Source: an uncultured Gammaproteobacteria bacterium
Lineage (GTDB): Bacteria > Pseudomonadota > Gammaproteobacteria > HK1
Assembly (NCBI GenBank): GCA_958295465.1
Contig: OY282353.1
Coordinates: 3,959,001 to 4,023,000 of the forward strand
DNA: 64,000 bases
Direction of reading: 5' to 3'
Shown here: positions 54,574 through 62,400 of the stretch, piece after piece
How positions within the stretch are numbered: position 1 is the first letter of the stretch
Layout: every line of letters begins with the position of its first letter
Notes under the pieces: model-generated
Database searches by the model: none
Seen by the model: only the letters and a program-made list of their open reading frames with translations
What the model was told of the DNA's origin: nothing
Position numbers and translations under genes: made by a program

Positions 54574-55034
54574 ATCCTGCCGATCCGCTCGCCGCCCTTC
54601 GCGACATCCATGTCCCCGACCCGCCGGAATTCTGGCCCCCGGCGCCAGGGTGGATCGCGGTCTGCATCCTCGTGGCGGCAGCAGTGCTCGCTGCCGCAAT
54701 CATCGCCACCCGCCGGTGGCGTGCCGGATGGGCCCGGCGCGAGGCGCTCGCGGGTCTGCGGGCCCTGCGCGCGCGCCACCAAGCCGGCGCCTCGGGCGCG
54801 GAGATCGCGGTGGAGCTGTCCACGCTCATGCGCCGCGCCGCCCTCGCTCGCCACCCGCGCGAAGAAGTGGCGGGACTCACCGGCGAGCGATGGATCACCT
54901 GGCTCGAATCGGGCCTTCCGGGGCTCGGGGCCTCCGCCCGCACCGCCCTGCTCGACGCCCCCTACGCGCGCGAGCACCCCTTCGACGTGCCGCGCGCCCT
55001 CGCCGCGTGCGAGCAGTGGCTCCGGCGCGCATGA
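54570..55034 (+). CDS. DUF4381 membrane protein
   Basis: A 154-residue protein with an N-terminal motif MNPADPLAALRDIHVPDPPE and FWPPAPGW, one membrane helix (IAVCILVAAAVLAAAIIATR) and a cytoplasmic helical domain (LSTLMRRAALARHPREEVAG, LTGERWITWLE). This is the DUF4381 architecture found between DUF58 and vWA genes in MoxR operons. It overlaps BatD by 4 bp. Confidence 0.92.
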   Translation: MNPADPLAALRDIHVPDPPEFWPPAPGWIAVCILVAAAVLAAAIIATRRWRAGWARREALAGLRALRARHQAGASGAEIAVELSTLMRRAALARHPREEVAGLTGERWITWLESGLPGLGASARTALLDAPYAREHPFDVPRALAACEQWLRRA

Positions 55035-56722
55035 AGCCGCGGGCGCTTCCGGGCACGGCCGCTGCGGTGGTGGCCGTGACGCTCGCGGTGTTCGTACTCG
55101 GCGAAGTCCGGGCCCAGACCCTCGGCGCCCGTTTCGAGCGCAACCCGATCCGTGCCGACGAGACGGTGCGCCTGATCGTCGAGTCGGACGCCGGGACCGG
55201 CGGCGCGCAGCCCGACGTCGAGTTGCTCCGACCGGACTTCGAAGTCCTCGGACGGTCGACGAGCACGCAGATCACCATCGACAACGGCCGGCAGAGCACC
55301 TTGACCCAGTGGATCTTCGAGCTGGCTCCCAAGCGTTCGGGGCGGCTCACCGCCGGTCCGTTGCGGGTGGGAACCATGACCAGCCCGGCGATCGAGCTGG
55401 AGGTCCTCCCCGCCGTCGCGACGAACGTGCCGGGCGGGCGCGACGTCTTCATCGAGACGGACGTGGCGCCGGATGAGGTCTACGTCCAGTCCCAGCTCGT
55501 CTACACCTTCCGGATCTACCGGGCGGTGGAGTTCCTCGAGGCCAAGCTCTCGGATTTCGCCCCCGAAGGCGCCGTCACCCATCGCCTCGGCAAGGATACG
55601 ACGTACACCAGGGTCGTCGGCGGCCGGCGCTACCGGGTCATCGAACGCCGCTTCGCGATATTCCCGCAGACGAGCGGGCGGCTCGTCCTGCCCGCGCTCC
55701 GGCTCGACGCGCGCGTCGCCGAGGCGGGCGCCGCGCCGGCCATCGGCCGCCTGTTCGGCGAGGGGCGCCGGGTACGCCTCGTGTCGCAACCCGTTGACAT
55801 AGTGGTAAAACCCCGTCCGGCCGGGGCCGCTACGCCATGGCTGCCGGCCCGCGCACTCACACTCGCCGAAGAATGGCCCGAGGACCCGCCTCGCCTCGTG
55901 GTGGGCGAGCCGGTGACCTGGACCCTGCGGCTCGAAGCGGCGGGGCTCACCGGAGAGCAGCTCCCGCCACTCGATCTCCCCGACCTCGGTTCCGTCCGGG
56001 TCTATCCCGACCAGCCGTCCATCGTGACTCGCGCCGGCGCAAACGCCGTGCACGGAGAGCGTGTCCAGCGTATCGCGATGGTGCCGGGTGCGGCGGGAAC
56101 GCTGGAGATCCCGGAGTTGCGGGTGGAGTGGTGGGATGTCGAGGCGAACGCGCCGCGCACCGTCCTGATCCCGGCGCGGACGATCCCGGTCGTTCCCGCT
56201 TCGGCTTCGACCGGGCAGCCGTCCCGCCCCGTGCTCGCTGCTCCACCGGCCGCGCCGGAGACGAGCCCGCGACCCTGGCCGGCCATCAGTGCGGCTCTCG
56301 CCTTCGCCTGGCTGGTGACGCTGGGGGCGTTGCTGCGCGTTCTCGGCCGGCGGCCCCCCCGCGATACCCGATCACCGATATCCGCGCCGGCCGAAGAACC
56401 GCTGCGGGGCACTGCCGCGGCGCGGCGCCGCGTGCTGAACGCCTGTCGTGACGCTTCCCCGCGCGCGGCGCGCGACGCCCTGCTCTTCTGGGCCGGACTC
56501 GCCTGGCCCGAGTCGCCCCCTCGCGATCTGATCGCTCTCGCGGCGCGGACCCGCGGACAACCGCTCGCCGAGGCGATCCTGGTCCTCGATCGCGCGCTGT
56601 GGTCGGCTCGGGACATCGGTTGGAGCGGGCAGTCGCTGGCCTCGGGGCTCCCCCGGGAGCTCTGCCCCCCGCCGTCGCAACGCGCGGGGGCGGATCGGCT
56701 GCCGTCACTGCACCCCGCGTGA
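55031..56722 (+). CDS. BatD-family protein
   Basis: A 563-residue periplasm-facing protein: signal peptide (about 1-28), BatD oxygen-tolerance domain (RFERNPIRADETVRLIVESD, DVFIETDVAPDEVYVQSQLV), repeated Ig-like strands, then a membrane helix (WPAISAALAFAWLVTLGALL) and a cytoplasmic tail. BatD normally works with vWA proteins BatA and BatB. Those two genes are absent between DUF4381 and batD here, where they usually lie. Confidence 0.9.
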   Translation: MKPRALPGTAAAVVAVTLAVFVLGEVRAQTLGARFERNPIRADETVRLIVESDAGTGGAQPDVELLRPDFEVLGRSTSTQITIDNGRQSTLTQWIFELAPKRSGRLTAGPLRVGTMTSPAIELEVLPAVATNVPGGRDVFIETDVAPDEVYVQSQLVYTFRIYRAVEFLEAKLSDFAPEGAVTHRLGKDTTYTRVVGGRRYRVIERRFAIFPQTSGRLVLPALRLDARVAEAGAAPAIGRLFGEGRRVRLVSQPVDIVVKPRPAGAATPWLPARALTLAEEWPEDPPRLVVGEPVTWTLRLEAAGLTGEQLPPLDLPDLGSVRVYPDQPSIVTRAGANAVHGERVQRIAMVPGAAGTLEIPELRVEWWDVEANAPRTVLIPARTIPVVPASASTGQPSRPVLAAPPAAPETSPRPWPAISAALAFAWLVTLGALLRVLGRRPPRDTRSPISAPAEEPLRGTAAARRRVLNACRDASPRAARDALLFWAGLAWPESPPRDLIALAARTRGQPLAEAILVLDRALWSARDIGWSGQSLASGLPRELCPPPSQRAGADRLPSLHPA

Positions 56723-56989
56723 CGTGCGGCTCCCGGATCCGCGCATCGAATTGTTCGCCCTTTTCGAGCCAGGCCGATCCGACGGTCGTGCTCCCACCTG
56801 CATCGAGCTTCCCGCACCGCACCGGCAGCGAGGACGGCCGCGAGCCCTCGTCCTCTTCATGGATCGCACTGTCCGGGAGGATCGATTCGATCGACGCCCG
56901 CTCGTCGCTCAACGCATCCGGCCGGCGCTCCGGCGTCTCGACATGGAACCGATCGCGCCCGGGGAGCATGAATCCCCGGGCGACACCAC

Positions 56990-58012
56990 TCAGAGGCCCA
57001 CCGCTTCCCGCACCGGCCGGGTCTCCGGAGGACGGAGCCTGCTCCCCGCAAACGCCCGTTCAAGCAGTCGCTGCACGAGGCCGATGTCCGAGCTGTATGC
57101 GGCGAGGTCGTCGAGACGGTACTCCGTGCCCTCGATGATCGATTCCGCGGCGCGATGGCCGCTTGAAATCGCCGGGCCGATCCCTTCGCAGAGGTCCCGT
57201 GTCGCGAGGCCGGCCGAGTCTCCGGTGATGAATGCATCGCCGGTTCGCACCACCTCGACGCCACCGCGCAAATAATAGCTGTATCCCTTCGGGGCGAACC
57301 CGGCTCCCTCGACGAGCCCGCGGCGCGCAAGGATCCCGATGAAGTGGTTCCAATGCCGCTTGACGTCGTCCCCGCGCGCCTTGAGCTTCTCCGCCATCCC
57401 TCCGATCCCGCAGTTCAGGTATCCGTCCGCCTTCGGGACGTACCACGCATATCCGGGCAGGCCCTTCTCGAAGAACCACAGATGGCACCGTTCGTCGCGC
57501 CACCGGTGGGCGAACTCATGTTCGTAGGTTGCCGCCTGCAGCTCGCGGGCGCGCGGATTGGCGTCGCGAAAGAACGTGCGATAGACGGGACATCGGGTAC
57601 CGCCGGCCCCCACGAGATATTTCGATCGGAAGGCGCCGTCCACGATGAAGCCGTCCGGAACGCGCTCGATGCTGCGCACGTTGTGGGTGCGGAGCCGGGC
57701 GCCGCTGCGGCGCAGCAGGTAGTCGTCGAACTCGAAGCGGCGGATCGAATGCTGCACGCTCGGAAGCGTGAACTTCAGCCACTTGAGGTGCACCACGATT
57801 CCGTTGAAGGTGTTGAATCGGTGCGGATATCCCTCCACGTCAAGGTCCAGATCCGCGACCACCTCCGGGGTGATCCACCCCGCGCAGAGCTTGGTGCGGG
57901 GGAACTCCTCCCGGTCGAGCACGAGCACCGAGGCGCCGGCCTGCACGAGGCGCTCCGCGCAAGCGGAGCCGGCCGGACCGCCGCCGACGACGATGGCGTC
58001 GAAGGTCTCCAC
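56990..58012 (-). CDS. FAD-dependent geranylgeranyl-reductase-family oxidoreductase
   Basis: A 340-residue flavoprotein with VVGGGPAGSACAERLVQAGA at the N-terminus, LCAGWITPEVV, and GDAFITGDSAGLATRDLCEG for FAD. Relatives reduce geranylgeranyl groups or other isoprenoid or lipid double bonds. It begins 3 bp after the stop of the cyclopropane fatty acid synthase gene on the same strand, so it probably acts on the same membrane lipids, perhaps reducing or branching acyl chains. That function is inferred. Confidence 0.88.
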   Translation of the reverse strand: METFDAIVVGGGPAGSACAERLVQAGASVLVLDREEFPRTKLCAGWITPEVVADLDLDVEGYPHRFNTFNGIVVHLKWLKFTLPSVQHSIRRFEFDDYLLRRSGARLRTHNVRSIERVPDGFIVDGAFRSKYLVGAGGTRCPVYRTFFRDANPRARELQAATYEHEFAHRWRDERCHLWFFEKGLPGYAWYVPKADGYLNCGIGGMAEKLKARGDDVKRHWNHFIGILARRGLVEGAGFAPKGYSYYLRGGVEVVRTGDAFITGDSAGLATRDLCEGIGPAISSGHRAAESIIEGTEYRLDDLAAYSSDIGLVQRLLERAFAGSRLRPPETRPVREAVGL

Positions 58013-58015
58013 CGG

Positions 58016-59347
58016 TCAGCCGCCCGCGGGCGCGGATTCGGACGCAGGACCATTCCCGGCTGTCCGCGGGTAGACGTGAGCGCGGGTCCAGGGGACGTCG
58101 TTGTTGGCGGACGGCGCGCAGACCACCTGGAAGAGCTGGAGGGAGTTGGCGTAGAAGGCGGCCGAGCAGCCCGCAAGGTACAGCCGCCATGCCCGGACGA
58201 ACTCCTCGTCGTACATCTTCCGGACCGTGCCCACCGCCCGGTCGAAGCGCGCCAGCCACTCATCGAGGGTGCGCGCGTAGTGGAGCCGGAGGTTCTCGAC
58301 GTCGATGACGGAGAAGTTGAAGGGCTCGAAGATCGCCATCATCTCGCGCAGGCTCGGGGGGTAGCTGCCGGGGAAGATCCGCTGCTCCAGCCATGCGTTG
58401 ACCGGAGTGGGGCGGTTGCGGCCGACGCTGTGAACGAGTGCGAGGCCGTTCGGCTTGAGGGTGCGGGCGATGACGCCGCCGAGGGCTTCGTAGTTCCGGA
58501 CCCCGACATGCTCCAGCATGCCCACCGAGACGAACGCATCGCAGGTCCCCTCGACGTTGCGGTAGTCGTCCTGCACGAACTCCACCATCCCGTCCATGCC
58601 TTCGCGCGCCGCACGCTCGCGCGCGTAGGCGATCTGCTCCTGCGAGATGTTGAAGGCGCGGACCTTGACACCGTAATCGCGCGCCATGTGCAGCGCGAGG
58701 GTGCCCCATCCGCAGCCGGCTTCGATGACCTGCTGGCCGGGCCGGAGCATCAGCTTGCGGCAGATGTGGTCGAACTTCGCACGCTGCGCCTGCTCCAGGG
58801 TCGCCTCCGGCGTGTCGTAGTACGCACAGGTGTAGACCATCTCCTCGTCGAGCCACAGGCGGTAGAAGTCGTTGCCCAGGTCGTAGTGGTGGCGGATGTG
58901 GCGGCGCGAGCCGGTGGTGGTGTTGGGACGCGGCCTCGGCAGCCGGCCCAGCAGGCTGCGCTTGCCCGCGGTCGGGCCGTGACGGTCCATGGACCGGTAG
59001 CAGCGTACGAGTACGTCCACGAGGTCACCGAAAATCTCGATCCGTCCCGCGCTGAACGCATCCCCGAATCCGAGCTCCGGGTTGAAGACCATGGAAAGCA
59101 GGGCGCCGCGGTCGCGGAAGGTGATACGCCCGTGGCTCTCGCCCGGGGGACGCCAAACGTCTTCGCCGTTCCACAGCGCGAACGCCACGTCCGGCCCGCC
59201 CGCCTTCGCCGCGATTTGCCGCAGCAGCCAGCGGTCGAATCCGCTCGGGCGGGCGCCCTCCCCTCCGGTGGTCCGATCCTTCGCGATTCCCGGGCCGAAG
59301 GCGCCCGGCAGGCCCAGTGGATGCGGGCGTTGTCGTCTCACCGCCAT
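58016..59347 (-). CDS. cfa: Cyclopropane-fatty-acyl-phospholipid synthase family
   Basis: A 443-residue SAM-dependent enzyme that methylates unsaturated acyl chains of membrane lipids. The motif IRHHYDLGNDFYRLWLDEEM and SAM-binding VIEAGCGWGTLALHMARDYG are diagnostic; QDDYRNVEGTCDAFVSVGML completes the site. aggagg lies six bases before the ATG at 59347. An FAD reductase follows after 3 bp. A reductase next to such a methyltransferase recalls pairs that make 10-methyl branched fatty acids, so this may be a methyltransferase of that kind instead of a cyclopropane former. Confidence 0.9.
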   Translation of the reverse strand: MAVRRQRPHPLGLPGAFGPGIAKDRTTGGEGARPSGFDRWLLRQIAAKAGGPDVAFALWNGEDVWRPPGESHGRITFRDRGALLSMVFNPELGFGDAFSAGRIEIFGDLVDVLVRCYRSMDRHGPTAGKRSLLGRLPRPRPNTTTGSRRHIRHHYDLGNDFYRLWLDEEMVYTCAYYDTPEATLEQAQRAKFDHICRKLMLRPGQQVIEAGCGWGTLALHMARDYGVKVRAFNISQEQIAYARERAAREGMDGMVEFVQDDYRNVEGTCDAFVSVGMLEHVGVRNYEALGGVIARTLKPNGLALVHSVGRNRPTPVNAWLEQRIFPGSYPPSLREMMAIFEPFNFSVIDVENLRLHYARTLDEWLARFDRAVGTVRKMYDEEFVRAWRLYLAGCSAAFYANSLQLFQVVCAPSANNDVPWTRAHVYPRTAGNGPASESAPAGG

Positions 59348-59783
59348 CTCCTGCCTCCTGTCTCGAAGCAGCGGTCGAACCGTCGCGCCAACCTCGTCGC
59401 ACACGTTCCCCGAATATGAAGCATTCGGTGTGATTTCGAACTCGAAGCGAGGATTCCGCGAGATCGACCCCGCTCGTTCAGTGAATTATAGCGAGTCATG
59501 TTCCGGCCGCGAAGGCGAAGTGACGGATTGAAACGTGAACTTCGCGCCGCACGCAATAGTCATCCCGCATCACGTCTCGCCGCGGCGCCAGCCTCGCGCC
59601 GCGCCATCGCGGCACCGGCGATCCGGTTCGCAACGAGCAGGGTGACGGCGATCACGGATCCCGATGGAGGAGGCGATCACGGATGAACGTGCACCGAATC
59701 CTTGCCGGCGCACGGGGCGCCCGATAGATTCATGGTCGTGGACCGCGCCCAGCGCGGATCGGTCATCTTTCAGCGGTTCCCCG
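59348..59783. other. Divergent intergenic region with promoter-like TATAAT
   Basis: This 436-bp gap separates the cfa-type gene (minus) from ccmI (plus). A perfect TATAAT lies on the minus strand at 59485-59490, about 140 bp before the cfa start, without a clear -35. Nothing else was recognised. Confidence 0.4.
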
Positions 59784-61016
59784 ATGCTGCTTTTCTGGAT
59801 CCTCGCCTCGCTCGCGATACTGGTCGCGTTGCTGTTGCTGGTGCCGCCGTTGATGCGCGGCGGCGCCGGCCTCGATGTATCCGGTGACGCGAACGTCGCG
59901 CTGTATCGCGAGCGTCTCGCGGAACTGGATCTGGAACGCGACCGGGGCGAGGTCGAGGCCGATCGATACACGGTGCTGCGCGAGGATCTCGAACGCGGAT
60001 TGCTCGCCGACGCCGGGAAACGCGACGCGGCGCACGCGGTCGCGCGCCCACCGGCCTGCGGGATGGCGGTCGCGGTCGCGGTCGTGGTGCCGGTGTGCAG
60101 TCTGGCTTTCTATCTGTGGCTCGGCTCCCCGCATGGGCTCGACATGCGGCCCCCGCCCCGTGACGCGGCGGCCGGCGCCGGGCCGGCCCCGCCGGTGGAA
60201 GCGATGGTCGCCTCCCTTGCCGCGAAGCTCGCCGGCGACCCCGACGACGCCGACGGCTGGCTGCTTCTGGCTCGCTCGCAAGTGGCGCTCGAACGCTTCG
60301 ATGACGCGCTTGTCGGCTTCGAGCGCGCCCACGCGCTTCTCGGCGACGAACCCGCCCTCCTGACGGACTGGGCGGAAGCGGAGGCGGGGAGCGCCGGCAA
60401 CCGGTTTCCGGCAAGCGTCCTTGATCGGCTCGACCGTGCCCTGGAGCTCGACCCCGACCACGAGAAGGCGCTCTGGCTCGGGGGATTCGCCGCGGCTCAG
60501 AATGGACGCACGGGCACCGCCGTCGCGCGCTGGGAGCGGCTGCTCGCCCACCAGCCGCCCGGGTCACGGGAGGAGTCCGTCGTCACCGAGCTGCTTGCGC
60601 GGGTCCGCAGCGCCGGGGACACGACGCCCGCCGCCCGTTCCGGGGCGGCCGGACCCACCGAGCCGGGCGGTGCGCGGATCGTGGTGGAGGTCAGCCTCGC
60701 GCCGGATCTCGCGATCGAGCTCGACGCCGGTGAACCGGTGTTCGTCTTCGCCCGCCCGCCGTCCGGGGCGGGTCCCCCGGTGGCCGTGGCGCGCACGGTG
60801 GTGGGCGCTCTGCCCGCCACCATCGCGCTCGATGAATCGAATGCGATGATCCCGTCGCGATCGCTTGCGAGCGTGGAAAGGGTCCTGGTGGCCGCACGCG
60901 TGGCGCGCTCGGGGACGGCGAACCGAACCAGCGGCGACGTCGAGGGCGTCGCCGGACCGGTCGCAGTCGCCGATACCGCGCCGGTCGGGGTCGTGATCTC
61001 ACGGATCGTTCCGTGA
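59784..61016 (+). CDS. ccmI: Cytochrome c biogenesis protein CcmI/CycH
   Basis: A 410-residue inner-membrane protein that presents apocytochrome c to the heme ligation machinery. Layout: membrane helix MLLFWILASLAILVALLLLV, a cytoplasmic loop with YRERLAELDLERDRGEVEAD (a CcmI hallmark), a second helix (AVAVAVVVPVCSLAFYLWLG) and a periplasmic TPR domain (DPDDADGWLLLARSQVALER). The C-terminal beta-rich domain is also present. Unusually it stands apart from any ccmABCDEFGH genes, at least within the window. Confidence 0.9.
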   Translation: MLLFWILASLAILVALLLLVPPLMRGGAGLDVSGDANVALYRERLAELDLERDRGEVEADRYTVLREDLERGLLADAGKRDAAHAVARPPACGMAVAVAVVVPVCSLAFYLWLGSPHGLDMRPPPRDAAAGAGPAPPVEAMVASLAAKLAGDPDDADGWLLLARSQVALERFDDALVGFERAHALLGDEPALLTDWAEAEAGSAGNRFPASVLDRLDRALELDPDHEKALWLGGFAAAQNGRTGTAVARWERLLAHQPPGSREESVVTELLARVRSAGDTTPAARSGAAGPTEPGGARIVVEVSLAPDLAIELDAGEPVFVFARPPSGAGPPVAVARTVVGALPATIALDESNAMIPSRSLASVERVLVAARVARSGTANRTSGDVEGVAGPVAVADTAPVGVVISRIVP

Positions 61017-61275
61017 TCGAGCCGGCCGCCCGGGCTGCCCGCCACGCATCCGGTTCCGACGCGGGCTGGCACCGGGCCGTTCGGACGCGGCTCGGTTCAC
61101 GCGCGTTCCCTGTCCCGCGCTCCATCGTCATGCCCCTCCTCCCGGGCGATGCCGGCCGGCGGCGGGCAACGACATGGGCGGGGCATCGCCGGAGTGGCGC
61201 CCGGGGTTGCGATCCGGTACCGCCCGGACGCTCCGCGCAGTGCATGATCGAATCCTCGCCGGGTGGCGTGGCGCG

Positions 61276-61866
61276 GTGAACTTCCTCGCCCACGCGCTGC
61301 TGTCCCCCGACGACGACGAGATACGGGCGGGGAACGTCTGTGCGGACCTCATCAAGGGCAGGGTGGACGGGGTCGCGACGCCAGGAATCGTGACCGGGAT
61401 CGCGCTGCACCGCGCCATCGATCGATTCGCGGACCGCCACCTCGCATTCCGAACCTGCATGTCGCATGTCGCCCCTCCCCGCCAGCGCTACGCCCGGGTG
61501 ATCGTCGACGTATTCTTCGACCACTGCCTCGCCCGGAGCTGGGCGCGCTACTCGCCGGTGAGCCTCGGTTCCTTCGTCGAGCACGTCTGCGCCCGGATGG
61601 CGCAACAGGTCGACATCATCCCGATCCGGGACCGGGCACGGTTCGCGCGCATGCTCGAAAGTCGATGGCTCGGTATGTATGCGACCCGGGTCGGGCTCGA
61701 TCGGGTGTTCGCGGGGCTCGCCCGCCGGGCGAGGTTCGGCCATCGGCTCACAGAGGCGGCGGTCGACCTCGACCGGCACTATCCGGCGATAGAGACGTCG
61801 TTCCACGCGCTCATGCCGCCGTTGCGCGAGCACGCGGACCAGGTGCTCGCGAGCCTCCTCGACTGA
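61276..61866 (+). CDS. acpH: Acyl carrier protein phosphodiesterase
   Basis: A 196-residue HD-like phosphodiesterase that removes 4'-phosphopantetheine from ACP. The start is taken as the GTG at 61276, giving the family N-terminus (M/V)NFLAHALLSPDDDEIRAGN; metal-site residues follow in GIALHRAIDRFADRH and VDVFFDHCLARSW. Length matches AcpH (about 194 residues). The upstream in-frame 34 codons are not conserved. It is 260 bp downstream of ccmI. Confidence 0.9.
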   Translation: MNFLAHALLSPDDDEIRAGNVCADLIKGRVDGVATPGIVTGIALHRAIDRFADRHLAFRTCMSHVAPPRQRYARVIVDVFFDHCLARSWARYSPVSLGSFVEHVCARMAQQVDIIPIRDRARFARMLESRWLGMYATRVGLDRVFAGLARRARFGHRLTEAAVDLDRHYPAIETSFHALMPPLREHADQVLASLLD

Positions 61867-62057
61867 AGCCGGACCGGTCCGGGACGGATCGGCCTCCGCG
61901 GCGCACGGCTCGAAGATCCTGCGCCGCCTCCGGGCCCGCACCCTCCCCGCTCGATTTCGACCGGCGGATCCCGGCGAAGGAAGGCCGACAGAAACCGCAG
62001 CGGGGAAGTTATCCACAGGTTTTGCCGTAGTGTCCACCGTCCTGTCCACCAATCGAT

Positions 62058-62073
62058 ACACAATATCTTGGGT
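62058..62073 (+). promoter_or_regulatory. NrdR-box-like site 1
   Basis: acacaatatcttgggt resembles the NrdR consensus (acaCwAtATaTwGtgt). NrdR is a zinc-finger/ATP-cone repressor of ribonucleotide reductase operons, and its boxes occur in pairs about three helical turns apart. A second candidate begins 31 bases downstream. Confidence 0.55.
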
Positions 62074-62088
62074 TTCACGAGTCGCTTG

Positions 62089-62104
62089 ACTACCAGCACT
62101 GGTG
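62089..62104 (+). promoter_or_regulatory. NrdR-box-like site 2
   Basis: actaccagcactggtg keeps the outer positions of NrdR boxes (aCtAc...gGTg) and begins exactly 31 bases after site 1. It overlaps the likely promoter (TTGACT at 62086, TATAGA at 62106), where repressor binding would block transcription. Confidence 0.45.
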
Positions 62105-62400
62105 CTATAGACTCTCTCCGTCACCGGACGGGACGAACGCTTACAAGTTCAGCGGCCATTTCCGATTGTCCTGGCAGGCTGGCGCTGATCGGCGAGCCTC
62201 TTCGACGCAGGGTGATCGGCTCCCCGTAGAACGGCACGCGCCGCCGGTCCGGGGCAGGCGGCACGGCCGGCTCCGTCCCCGGCAAGCGGAGGCACGGACA
62301 CCGGGGACGCAGGCATCATCGGAGCCGTTCGACGGGAAGGAACATCGATGGCCATCGAGGCCGCTCGCACCGGCCGGTTATCCGGCAAGGGGACATGACG

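Larger units (their letters stand above)
61867..62400 (+). promoter_or_regulatory. Long upstream regulatory region of nrdJ
   Basis: A 530-bp gap without a protein gene apart from a possible 16-codon leader (62348-62398). It holds a perfect DnaA-box-like ttatccacag at 62009-62018, two NrdR-box-like sites, a promoter-like TTGACT near 62086 with TATAGA near 62106, and a probable transcribed leader of almost 300 bases. I looked for a cobalamin riboswitch, which would suit a B12-dependent enzyme, and did not find its conserved box. Confidence 0.55.

Noticed and set aside
61990..62400. Cobalamin riboswitch ahead of nrdJ
   Set aside because: The conserved B12-box sequence and overall fold were not seen in the leader.
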